From assembly GCA_026692885.1 (NCBI GenBank), contig JAPLNJ010001144.1:1-30345 (forward strand): a DNA stretch of 30,345 nt, given 5' to 3'. Source of the DNA: Planctomycetota bacterium. GTDB lineage: Bacteria; Planctomycetota; Planctomycetia; Pirellulales; Pirellulaceae. The notes under the pieces were generated by a model. The model was not told where the DNA came from. It did not search any database and saw nothing but the letters and a program-made list of their open reading frames with translations. The translations under genes were made by a program, and so were the position numbers. Positions 8,281 through 16,158 of the stretch are shown here, piece after piece. The number at the start of each line of letters is the position of its first letter. Position 1 is the stretch's first letter.

Positions 8281-8730
8281 GGTGGGCACAGCCCACCCTA
8301 CGACGTCTTCAGCAGTCTCCAACGGGAAGCGTGCGGGGCGAGCGTCCGCCGATTCCAGCGCGCTCCCCGTTGGGTCGCAGTTAGACGACGCGGCAGAGCC
8401 GCAACCAAAGGACAATTGCCGCGAGAAGACGCAAAAGACACAAAGAGCCGAAGCTGCACTTGCGTTTTCTGTGCTCTCTTGCGGCCAAGAAATTCGCGCA
8501 GAAAAGCAAGAAATCGGGAAATAGTAGTGCGGCAACGTACCGTGTTGGCGGTGCCGTAAGACGGCTGCGGCGCACGGTGGCACGGGGAAATCGCCAGCAC
8601 CTGAGCCTGCGGCTGTTGGGTTTCTTATGTTCGGCCAAGTATCCGGGCAACCTGATTCTCGATACCTACGATCTGACGCCGCAGGGGTTGGTGGGGACGT
8701 GGCAGCCGAGTCAAGTAGAGCGGAATTTCC
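8281..8730. other. Repeat-rich intergenic region, no intact gene
   Basis: It starts with a perfect stem (GGTGGGC/GCCCACC, 8281-8297). The 17 nt at 8287-8303 recur at 21531-21547 over the stop codon of the SDR gene. A second inverted repeat pairs 8319-8331 with 8361-8373 (one mismatch). An A-rich stretch (about 8403-8520) resembles dispersed noncoding repeats. From about 8596 to 8730 one + frame reads smoothly (LGFLCSAKYPGNLILDTYDL...), perhaps a gene fragment, but I cannot name it. Confidence 0.5.
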
Positions 8731-8759
8731 CGCACGGATGGCAGAGCCAGAGCACAGAT
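8731..8759 (+). repeat. Single arm of the GGATGGCAGAGCCAGAGCAC repeat family
   Basis: This segment is CGCACGGATGGCAGAGCCAG followed by AGCACAGAT. It matches the left arm of the hairpin at 22562-22590 with one difference. No partner arm is adjacent. It abuts the transposase remnant that starts at 8761. Confidence 0.75.
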
Positions 8760-8760
8760 G

Positions 8761-8893
8761 AATTTTGAGCAGATCTACGAGCCGCAGATCGAGGAGTGAA
8801 TGCGGGCGTTTTCCCAGACGTTGTCGGAGAAAGATCGGCGGCGGTCTGCGGCGTTCGAGGCGACGCGGTTGGGACCTGGTGGGTCGCGGGAAG
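8761..8893 (+). pseudogene. Remnant of an ISAzo13-type transposase N-terminus
   Basis: One frame reads QIYEPQIEE, an in-frame TGA at 8797-8799, then SQTLSEKDRRRSAAFEATRL and GPGG. LSEKDRRR...AAxEAxxLGxGG is the pattern I know from the start of ISAzo13-family transposases. The stretch has an in-frame stop, lacks the HTH and catalytic DDE parts, and runs into the convergent sulfatase gene that ends at 8894. The assignment is from memory of the family and rests on about 25 residues. Confidence 0.5.
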
Positions 8894-10387
8894 TCATGGC
8901 CTGGCTGCCCTTGGTGAACTGGCTTTCGGCTTGCCTGACTTCGGCACGGGCCGGTAGCTAGTCGCCCAGTTCTTCCGGACGAGCGTCTGGAGTTCGGCGA
9001 CGGTGTTGGCGGACTGGGGGTCGTCGGCCAGATTGCGAAGCTCACGCGGGTCGTGCTGGTAGTCGTAGAGCTCGACGCCCTGCCGGCCAGCGTCCCATTC
9101 CGTGTAGCGATAACGCTGGGTTCGCACGCTGTAACCGGGAAAACCGCCGCGCCACACTTGGGTGAAAGCCGGCTTGTCCCAAGCGGCGCCGGGGTCGTCC
9201 AAGAGGGACACCAGGCTCTGGCCCGCCAAGTTGGCCGGCGGCATCAGCCCGCTCAGCGCGGCCAGCGTGGGATAAATATCCAGCAACTCAACCGGGCGCT
9301 GGCAGACTCGGCCCTTCGCCTGCCGGTCTGGAGCGGCGACAATCAACGGCACTCGCGCCGAACCTTCGAAATCGCTCTGTTTCATCCACAGGCCGTGCTC
9401 GCCCAGGTGGTAGCCGTTGTCGCTCCAGAAGACGACGATCGTGTTTTCGGCCAACTTCAGTCGGTCGAGCGTATCGAGCAGTCGCCCGATTTGCGCGTCG
9501 ACGAACGAGATCGCTGCGTAATAGGCCTGGATGGATTCGCGAGCCTGCCGCTGGGTGACGCCGAACCAGGGCCACGGTTTTGTCGAAGCCAAGGCCGCCG
9601 CCGACACCGTTTTCGGGTACTCGGCCGGCACGTCGGGCAGCGTGATCTTGTCCAGCGGGTACAGGTCGAAGTACTTCTTGGGGGCGACATAGGGACAGTG
9701 CGGTCGATAGAAACCGGCCGCGATAAAGAACGGCCGCCGCGCGTGGTCCTCGATCAGCTTGATCACGGCCGTGGCGCCGATCCCGTCCGTCTGCTCCTCG
9801 TCCGTGCCTTCCGCGCGCAGGAAACTCAGCGAACTGCCCAAACCTCGCTGCGGCGTGTAGTTGGTCAGCTGGTCTTCTTCGTCCTTGTCGCGACCGCGGG
9901 GATTGACCACATGGTCCCAGGAAGCCGGGTCGTCCAGCCCGCTGGTGCCGATGTCGCCCGGGACGCCGTAGTGGTAGATCTTGCCAACCCGCGCGACGAA
10001 GTACCCCTGGTTCTTGAACAGCTGCGGCAAGGTGACCACGTCCGGCAACACTTCGCGGAAATGCGTCTTCAGATCAAAGACCTGCGTCGTGTCGGGACGC
10101 AGGCCCGTCAACAGCGACGTGCGGCTGGGACTGCACAGGGGAAACTGACAGTAGGCGAGATCGAATCGCACGCCGCGCGCTGCGATCCGATCGATGTTCG
10201 GCGACTTGACTAGCGGTTGGCCATAGCAGCCCAGGTCACAGTTCATGTCATCCACGGCGATGAACAACACGTTCCGTCGTGGCACCGCCTGATCGGCTGC
10301 GTCAGCATCGTGAGAGTACCCCAACAGGACCACTGCGGCGAAACCGAGGATCGCCGCCGACACGCATCTTGAGCAGGGATGGATCAT
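8894..10387 (-). CDS. Secreted sulfatase, iduronate-2-sulfatase-like
   Basis: This 497-residue protein hydrolyses sulfate esters, most likely on a sulfated polysaccharide. The metal-binding aspartates are in AVDDMNCD (D46, D47). The formylglycine sequence CSPSR lies at 85-89, so Cys85 would be converted by a formylglycine-generating enzyme (not encoded here). The segments VGKIYHYG, FIAAGFYRPHCPY and SDNGYHLGEHGLW, plus the C-terminal ELYDYQHDPRELRNLADDP, fit the iduronate-2-sulfatase branch. The ATG at 10387 is preferred over an ORF start at 10432 because it begins a signal peptide (MIHPCSRC...AVVLLGYSHDADA). No strong ribosome binding site is seen. Length is normal for the family. Confidence 0.93.
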   Translation of the reverse strand: MIHPCSRCVSAAILGFAAVVLLGYSHDADAADQAVPRRNVLFIAVDDMNCDLGCYGQPLVKSPNIDRIAARGVRFDLAYCQFPLCSPSRTSLLTGLRPDTTQVFDLKTHFREVLPDVVTLPQLFKNQGYFVARVGKIYHYGVPGDIGTSGLDDPASWDHVVNPRGRDKDEEDQLTNYTPQRGLGSSLSFLRAEGTDEEQTDGIGATAVIKLIEDHARRPFFIAAGFYRPHCPYVAPKKYFDLYPLDKITLPDVPAEYPKTVSAAALASTKPWPWFGVTQRQARESIQAYYAAISFVDAQIGRLLDTLDRLKLAENTIVVFWSDNGYHLGEHGLWMKQSDFEGSARVPLIVAAPDRQAKGRVCQRPVELLDIYPTLAALSGLMPPANLAGQSLVSLLDDPGAAWDKPAFTQVWRGGFPGYSVRTQRYRYTEWDAGRQGVELYDYQHDPRELRNLADDPQSANTVAELQTLVRKNWATSYRPVPKSGKPKASSPRAARP

Positions 10388-10550
10388 GGTGTTGACCGTG
10401 AGTTGTGGCCGACGCTGCACGGCGAAGTCCAACGGCGACCGAGTGTCGTTCAGGAAGTCAAAACAACAGCCTTGGGTGCCGGCGAGCGTCTGTCAACTGG
10501 ACCCTTTCCTTTTCTTCTGCGATTGCTATCCTATGCATTGAATCCTTGAC

Positions 10551-10556
10551 AGGGAG
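10551..10556 (+). promoter_or_regulatory. Ribosome binding site of the XRE regulator gene
   Basis: AGGGAG lies 6 nt before the ATG at 10563 and supports that start. Confidence 0.7.
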
Positions 10557-10562
10557 TCCGAC

Positions 10563-11096
10563 ATGCGTGAGTGGACCCGTCCAGCGATGCGTTTCGACAA
10601 GTGCCGCTATCTTCCCGAGCGGGATCTGTTAGCGGTGTCGTTCCGTAACGGCGACGCGTTTCAGATTCCCGTCGAAACACTGCTGCAGACCTCCGCGGCA
10701 GGCGCGGACTGGAATCGCCTCACGATTGGTGAGACCGGAGATTTTCTGGAACTACCCACCTTGCAGGGTCTGACCGAGATTCCGTGGGATCGCGTGCGGT
10801 GTGCGGCCGATCCGGAGTATCGCCAATATTTGGCCGAGAAAGCAGCCGAGTCGGCACGCTGCGTCGGCGGCCGGCTGCAGTCGCTTCGCCGCGCTAGTGG
10901 TCTGACTCAAGCGGCAGTCGCCCGATTCGCTGGCGTGGATCGCGTGACCATTTCGCGCATCGAGAACGGCCATTTGCAGGCGACGTATGAGACGCTGGCG
11001 CGCATCGTGGCCACGCTGGGCAGGACCATGCAGGATTTGGCCGAGGATCCCTCGTCGGCCGCTGTGTCGCCACCCGCCATCGCCCGTTCGAGATAA
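10563..11096 (+). CDS. XRE-family regulator with N-terminal DUF2442-like domain
   Basis: The protein has 177 residues. Residues 1-80 resemble DUF2442: a short beta-rich module reading LLAVSFRNGDAFQIP, then FLELPTLQGLTEIPWD. Residues 103-158 form a helix-turn-helix of the Cro/C1 type (LRRASGLTQAAVARFAGVDR, then VTISRIENG). DUF2442 proteins and XRE regulators commonly occur as partners in toxin-antitoxin-like gene pairs; here the two modules appear fused. No toxin gene is adjacent. The GH81 gene starts 80 nt downstream on the same strand, so co-transcription is possible. A DNA-binding regulatory role is inferred from the HTH. Confidence 0.85.
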   Translation: MREWTRPAMRFDKCRYLPERDLLAVSFRNGDAFQIPVETLLQTSAAGADWNRLTIGETGDFLELPTLQGLTEIPWDRVRCAADPEYRQYLAEKAAESARCVGGRLQSLRRASGLTQAAVARFAGVDRVTISRIENGHLQATYETLARIVATLGRTMQDLAEDPSSAAVSPPAIARSR

Positions 11097-11175
11097 TGCG
11101 GATTGGGGCAATCAGGAGGCTGGACCGAATGACGACATTCAGGTGTTGGTAGACGGCCAGCAAGTGGGTACAAGT

Positions 11176-13488
11176 ATGAAGAACATGGTCTTGGGCGTGG
11201 CTCTGCTGATCGGCACCGTCCAGGCGGAGTGGAGCGGCCAGACTCGCATCTTGCAGGCCGCCGAAAGCCGGGCGTTCGGTGCCAAGCCGGCCGACGCTTC
11301 CCGCGGCGAAAACGATGTGGTACGGGTCGGCGCTGGAGGCTATCTGCGCACCAGACCCCAGCCCTGTAAGCCGTTGCCCGACGTGGTTCACAAGACCGCG
11401 AGTCTCAAGGGACCCGTGATTACCGGCCAGTGGTGGAGCTCGCTGCTGTGGCAACAGAAGAAATTCTCCCAGCCGCTGTTTGCCCACCCGCTGGCCGCCG
11501 CTTGCACCGAAAGTGGCCTGACGCTCAGCTACCCGGGCGGACGCATTTATGGCAACGCCGCCGGTATCTTCGGCAGCAGTGGCGGACCAGAAGGCGATCT
11601 GAAGCTGGGCCACTCGGCCGCTCCAACCTTTCAGCAGGCTGATTGCGATGGCTACTCCGACTGGTTCGTCTCCGCCCTGTTCGCCAAGGGCAAGGCGTCG
11701 CTGCGAGTCAGTCTCGGCCATGGCTCACCGTTTGTCTACTGCCTGTACTCCGGCGGCGATCCGGCGGTGAGCTTCGCCCACACGCCGCAGGTCTGGTCGG
11801 GCACCGCGAGGGATCCTGTGCTGGGAATCACGGCAGGCGGTCATCACTACGGCCTGTTCGGTTCAGCGGGATCGACCTGGTCGGGGCTCGACGGCACTAC
11901 GCTCATCAACAACGCCCGCGGCAAGCCCTATTTCGCCGTGGCCCTGTTGCCCGACAATCGGCCCGAGACCCTCGCGCTCTTCCGCAAGTATGCCTACAAC
12001 CACGTGACCGACACGCAGGTCGCATACCGCATCGACGCCGGCCTGGCACGGGCCACCTACCGTCCGACGATCAAAGCGTACGAAGGCCAGTCATCGGGCA
12101 CGATCTTCGCGCTGTATCCGCATCAGTGGAAATATGCGACGTCGAAGCTGACCGATATGACCTACGGCTCGGTCCGCGGCACCATGCAGGTCGCTGTGGG
12201 TGAGTCCTTTGCCACCGCGGTGCCCATCCAAGGCGTACTGCCGATGCTCCCGCCCCAGGGCGTGCAGGACAAGTCGCGGATGCTCGGGTATCTGACGGCC
12301 GAACTGGCAAAGATCGGTCGAGACGACTTTGCCGACACGTACTGGGAAGGCAAGTTCCTTGGCCGACTGGCCACGCTCAGCGGCATTGCCGAGGTGACCG
12401 GCGACACCGAAATGCAAAAGACCTTCGTGGACGAGATCAAACGGCGGCTGGAGAACTGGTTCACGGCCACGCCGGGCAAGGCTCAGCCGGTCTTTTACTA
12501 CAACGCCGTGTGGAACTCGCTGATCGGCAGCCGTCCGTCGTACGGCAGCGATAGCTCCTTGAACGATCACCATTTCCACTACGGCTACTTCATTCGTGCT
12601 GCGGCGGAGGTGGCTCGCGTCGATCGGGTCTGGGCCGAGAAGTGGGGCCCCATGGTGAACCTGCTAATTCGCGACATCGCCTCGTCCGACCGCAGCGACC
12701 CGATGTTCCCCTACCTGCGGTGCTTCGACAAGTACGCCGGTCACTCGTGGGCCTCCGGCGACGCCAATTTCGCCGACGGCAATAACCAGGAATCGTCGTC
12801 CGAATCCATGAACGCCTGGTATGGCATGATCCTGTGGGGCCAAGCCCTGGGCGACACGACGATTCGCGACACAGGCCTGTTTCTCTACAACACCGAGCGG
12901 ACTTCGGTGGAGGAGTATTGGTTCGATGTCTCGGGGACCAACTACCCGCAGGACTATCCCAACGTGGCGCTGGGCATGTGTTGGGGCGGCAAAGGGGCCT
13001 TTGGCACATGGTTCTCTGGCGACATCGACTGCATCCACGGTATCAACTGGCTGCCGTTCACTCCGGCCTCGGTCTACATGGGGCGTCATCCCGACTACGT
13101 GAAGAAGAACCACGACCGCATCGTCGAGAAACGCCAGGGTGGCAGCGACTACAACAACGGCTGGGGCGACTTGGTCGTCATGTTCTATGCCTTGAGCGAC
13201 CCGGCTGCGGCCGCGCGGTACATCGACGCCCACCCCGACTGCAAGCTCGAAGGCGGCAACTCGCACGCTTTCATGTATCACTGGATCTATACGCTCAACA
13301 ATCTCGGCCGCAACGACGCCGCAGTGACCGCCGACTATCCGCTCGTCAACGTGTACCAGAAAGGTAGAACGAAGACGTATGCGGCCTACAACTACCAGGC
13401 GACTCCGCTGACCGTCAAATTCTCTGACGGCGTCACGTTGGTCGCCAAGCCGAAATCGCTCACGCTCGCACCCCGTCAACAGCCATAA
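11176..13488 (+). CDS. GH81 endo-1,3-beta-glucanase (laminarinase-type)
   Basis: This 770-residue protein hydrolyses beta-1,3-glucan such as laminarin or curdlan. GH81 hallmarks are WWSSLLW (86-92), followed by PLFAHPLAA (about 100-108). DHHFHYGYF begins at Asp464, and GHSWASGDANF is followed by NNQESSSESMN, with glutamates 539 and 543 at the expected catalytic site. Overall length agrees with bacterial GH81 enzymes. The open frame runs upstream to 10987, but that part overlaps the XRE gene. I chose the ATG at 11176 because it begins MKNMVLGVALLIGTVQA, a plausible signal peptide; a ribosome binding site is poor. Export is inferred. The enzyme stands alone, with no sugar transporter nearby. 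Confidence 0.92.
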   Translation: MKNMVLGVALLIGTVQAEWSGQTRILQAAESRAFGAKPADASRGENDVVRVGAGGYLRTRPQPCKPLPDVVHKTASLKGPVITGQWWSSLLWQQKKFSQPLFAHPLAAACTESGLTLSYPGGRIYGNAAGIFGSSGGPEGDLKLGHSAAPTFQQADCDGYSDWFVSALFAKGKASLRVSLGHGSPFVYCLYSGGDPAVSFAHTPQVWSGTARDPVLGITAGGHHYGLFGSAGSTWSGLDGTTLINNARGKPYFAVALLPDNRPETLALFRKYAYNHVTDTQVAYRIDAGLARATYRPTIKAYEGQSSGTIFALYPHQWKYATSKLTDMTYGSVRGTMQVAVGESFATAVPIQGVLPMLPPQGVQDKSRMLGYLTAELAKIGRDDFADTYWEGKFLGRLATLSGIAEVTGDTEMQKTFVDEIKRRLENWFTATPGKAQPVFYYNAVWNSLIGSRPSYGSDSSLNDHHFHYGYFIRAAAEVARVDRVWAEKWGPMVNLLIRDIASSDRSDPMFPYLRCFDKYAGHSWASGDANFADGNNQESSSESMNAWYGMILWGQALGDTTIRDTGLFLYNTERTSVEEYWFDVSGTNYPQDYPNVALGMCWGGKGAFGTWFSGDIDCIHGINWLPFTPASVYMGRHPDYVKKNHDRIVEKRQGGSDYNNGWGDLVVMFYALSDPAAAARYIDAHPDCKLEGGNSHAFMYHWIYTLNNLGRNDAAVTADYPLVNVYQKGRTKTYAAYNYQATPLTVKFSDGVTLVAKPKSLTLAPRQQP

Positions 13489-13593
13489 GCAGGAGGAACG
13501 CAGGAAGACTGCCAGCAGCGGCGAGCGCGCCGGCGTCAGGCAAAGGTAATCGGACTGCCACCGCCGGACGATCGTTGCGCAACGGGGAGACGT

Positions 13594-13854
13594 TCACTGC
13601 ACGGCAGCCCAAATATCATGGATTTGGTCGTAGTCGTAACTGGCTTCGAGGCAGCAGCATCTGGCCGGATCCGGCTCGGCCTGCCGCAAGCGTTCGACTG
13701 TTTCTCGCAAGGTCTCGGCCACAACCATCACCTGCCCGTCGACGATCCCTACAAACTTGCCCGCGTACGGCGAGTTGGGATTGTGTTTGGCTTCCTGGTT
13801 GATCCGGTCCGCCAACTGCTGGTTTCGCTCGCGAACGGATTCTGCATTCGGCAT
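13594..13854 (-). CDS. Small conserved hypothetical protein (DUF5678-like)
   Basis: The protein has 86 residues. The core YAGKFVGIVDGQVMVVAETL and the following RRLRQAEPDP-like segment match a type of small planctomycete and cyanobacterial protein I associate with DUF5678. Its function is unknown. It is often encoded beside a retropepsin-like protein, which is not seen here. The ATG at 13854 follows a GGGA about 9 nt upstream. The frame remains open 14 codons further up to a TAG with no start codon. A 73-residue minus-strand frame overlapping the 5' end (13749-13970) looks like a shadow over this gene, although its first 35 codons are not explained. Confidence 0.65.
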   Translation of the reverse strand: MPNAESVRERNQQLADRINQEAKHNPNSPYAGKFVGIVDGQVMVVAETLRETVERLRQAEPDPARCCCLEASYDYDQIHDIWAAVQ

Positions 13855-14118
13855 AATTGGGATCCCATCGTGGGCACGGAACTGTGCCCGGTTCTATTGT
13901 AGAGCTCGGCGGCGCCGTCGAGGTATACTGCCCGCGGGCTGAATTCGACTACGTGAGCAATGCACTCCATTCTGGCGGTGGTCCAATTATCAATAACTTC
14001 ACGAATTCATCCTGGCACACAGTTGTCTGGCGTCGCTTCACTAATTGTGTTCGTTCGTCGTTGGGCGTGAGTACGTCAAAGATCATGGCATCGGGATATC
14101 TCGTCACGCGGTCAGTGC
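13855..14118. other. Intergenic stretch with no recognised gene
   Basis: The minus strand has a short open frame upstream of the DUF5678-like gene (from a TGA near 14010, ATG at 13970). Its product MECIAHVVEFSPRAVYLDGA is not one I recognise. It may be a small gene or the decayed end of one. Confidence 0.4.
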
Positions 14119-14559
14119 CTACTTGGCCCCCTCATAAGGATCAAGTTCGAAGTCGAACTTATTAGCGCCCGGCTTGACCTCGATCTTCAAGTCGCTCGTT
14201 GTGGCGGCGGTATACTTCGTATGTATCAGTGGCTTGGGAGCCTGCCCGACTCCTTGCGTGGCCTGCTCGTAGGTTCTCGTTTCCGGCTCCATCGCCCCCG
14301 TGATGACCACGGTATAGCGCCCGGGCAGGGCGCCATCATCGACCTTGACCATGCCCAGCGTGAACGTACCCTCCTTCCCGATCCCACCAGTGGCATTCTT
14401 GCCGCTACCGTCCGGATAGAGCATGACTCGCCCTGAGGTCAGGGGACCGCCGCCCTTGATCTTGGCCGTGCCGGTCACCTTGTTGCTCCCCGAACCACAG
14501 CCCAGGATGCTCCCGAACACGACGCCGCTCATCGCGAGCCAAATCCACTTCCGCCACAT
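14119..14559 (-). CDS. Small lipoprotein partner of the DUF1559 pseudopilin
   Basis: The protein has 146 residues with a type II signal peptide: MWRKWIW, a hydrophobic stretch, then the lipobox ILGC with Cys21 as the lipidation site. The mature part is a beta-rich transthyretin-like or Big-like module (GTAKIKGGGPLTSGRVMLYP ... GALPGRYTVVITG), as in the carboxypeptidase-regulatory-like lipoproteins that follow DUF1559 genes in planctomycetes. GGAGGG lies 7 nt before the ATG at 14559, which decides this start over an upstream TTG. It begins 49 nt after the DUF1559 gene, so the two probably form one operon. The function is unknown; outer-membrane or periplasmic location is inferred. Confidence 0.88.
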   Translation of the reverse strand: MWRKWIWLAMSGVVFGSILGCGSGSNKVTGTAKIKGGGPLTSGRVMLYPDGSGKNATGGIGKEGTFTLGMVKVDDGALPGRYTVVITGAMEPETRTYEQATQGVGQAPKPLIHTKYTAATTSDLKIEVKPGANKFDFELDPYEGAK

Positions 14560-14608
14560 CACAGTGCCCTCCAGCAAAATGAGCCGTTCGAAAACCCGTC
14601 AACCCGTC

Positions 14609-15622
14609 CTACGGCACAACAACCGGTTGACCGTCGTCGCGCTGGACCAGCCGTTCCAGGGTGGTTTGATCGATATTAACCGAGAACGGACGTACGCTGG
14701 CGTCGCACATCAGGAAGTGCACGGTCCCCGGATGCCAACTGCCGATGGTCGGCGCACCGCCCGCCGTGAGGTCGGCCACATAGTCCAGGGGACCCTTGGC
14801 CAAGGGACGGGTGCGTGTAGGCCCCCCCAGCCACACCTCGCCCCAACCGGGTAGACCGCCCGTCGATCCGCCCCCGTGCCAAAGCGGTGTGCCGTCACGG
14901 TCGCTGGACGTCCGTCCCCCCACCCTATTCACCCCGGTTTGGTCGATGTGTTTCTCCGCGAGCAGTGTAGTGCACGCGGTCCCGTCGCGAATCGACTCGA
15001 AACCACCGGCGAATTGGTATTTCTTCAGGAGATTTATGGCGGTACTGTAGTTTGGGTACGCCGCCACGCTGAGATAGCTTTGGCCGATGGCGCACTGCAA
15101 GGCCCCGTGATGATTCCCGGGATTATTGCACGGCAAAAATTCATTCCCACCCGTGTCAGTCGACCAGGTCGTGATTACGTAGTCGCTGCAATAGTAGCCA
15201 TTGGCATTGCGAGACCCCGCGAGATGCCGCGAGGGGCACAGCCAGCCTGGGATCTGCCAACTGCGAGACTCCAGGGCCGCCCTGTTTTGGTACGAGGCGT
15301 TGGTGTTGTTGTCCGTGATAGGAGCTTCCAAATCAAACTGGTTCCACACCATCGTTTGTTCCATGTAGGGAAGAATCACGGCGAAGTAGGTCGAGTAGCC
15401 ACTCGCCAATGCCGCCGGTGGCAGCCCTTTGTAGGCATCATGGAATTGGTGCGTGGCCAGCCCCAGTTGTCTCAGGTTGTTGGAGCACTGCGACCGCCGG
15501 ACCGCCTCCCGCGCGGCCTGGATCGCAGGCAGCAGTAAGGCCACGAGGATTCCGCTGATGGCAATCACCACCAATAGCTCGACGAGGGTAAAACCTCGTC
15601 CCGGGCGAAATATCCTGGACAT
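14609..15622 (-). CDS. DUF1559 pseudopilin-like protein
   Basis: The protein has 337 residues with a type IV prepilin-like N-terminus: RGRG-type leader, predicted cleavage after Gly10, then FTLVELLVVIAISGILVALL. Next comes the DUF1559 signature AIQAAREAVRRSQCSNNLRQ with LGLATHQFHD. The C-terminal HFLMCDASVRPFS segment corresponds to the H-x-GG-x-N/D-like end found in this very large planctomycete family. The role in type II secretion or surface filaments is not known. The ATG at 15622 is preceded by GAGGTG and is preferred over the longer frame to 15679 because it places the prepilin leader at the N-terminus. The lipoprotein gene follows. Confidence 0.95.
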   Translation of the reverse strand: MSRIFRPGRGFTLVELLVVIAISGILVALLLPAIQAAREAVRRSQCSNNLRQLGLATHQFHDAYKGLPPAALASGYSTYFAVILPYMEQTMVWNQFDLEAPITDNNTNASYQNRAALESRSWQIPGWLCPSRHLAGSRNANGYYCSDYVITTWSTDTGGNEFLPCNNPGNHHGALQCAIGQSYLSVAAYPNYSTAINLLKKYQFAGGFESIRDGTACTTLLAEKHIDQTGVNRVGGRTSSDRDGTPLWHGGGSTGGLPGWGEVWLGGPTRTRPLAKGPLDYVADLTAGGAPTIGSWHPGTVHFLMCDASVRPFSVNIDQTTLERLVQRDDGQPVVVP

Positions 15623-16158
15623 AAGCACCTCGCTGTAAAGAAGATTGCCGTTTGCGAACCCGCTACGTTGGCGATCCACGAACTCAGAACAAACTGCCTG
15701 AAATCGTGACCGACTGACAGGAATTTCATCACCCCGCCGCCCCTAAGGCAACCGTTTGACCGCCCTGTGGACGGTCTTCTTGCGGAGTCTCTTTCAGCCT
15801 TGTTCTTGTTGCTTCGGGGGATGTCCGCCGCGCTTGCCAGCCTCGATCGTGATCCGTGGTCGCCATCGCTCGTTCATAAGACACCTCATCCTACGCAGAA
15901 CACAAGTCGAAGATGGCGTTTTCGCCGTGTGGGCTGTGCAGGAAACCAAAGTCAACCAAGTCTTGCCGCCTCCAAACCGGTGCGATAGAGTAGCGGCTTG
16001 TGGCCGCTGTGGCGGGGAGTGAAACCGCAAGGACAGGCCGCAAGTGCCCAGGGCGTAGGCCGCTCCGCAGTTTAGTCCAAGAAGATTCTCACTGGCGAAG
16101 GCGCCGCCCGCCGAGGCCCGAAGCATCGTTTCAGGTTCACGACTCAGTGGGTAATCCT
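15623..16158. other. Divergent intergenic region between the pseudopilin and ATPase operons
   Basis: This 536-bp space must hold the promoters of two divergent operons. I see no ORF with a convincing family match. Frames that read into it from either side (for example the extension of the ATPase frame back to 16000) are Arg/Pro-rich and not protein-like. There are short GCGGC/GCCGC repeats around 15991-16060. No clear -35/-10 pair or operator stands out. Confidence 0.5.

Noticed and set aside
8263..9045. 260-residue minus frame over the repeat region
   Set aside because: Runs through repeats and the tail of the sulfatase gene in another frame; no family features.
9053..10213. 386-residue + frame
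   Set aside because: Antisense shadow of the sulfatase, which has intact catalytic motifs.
16000..16158. N-terminal extension of the ATPase frame
   Set aside because: Arg/Pro-rich, no ribosome site; the ATPase family starts at MRIENF, so the start is at 16159 or 16171.
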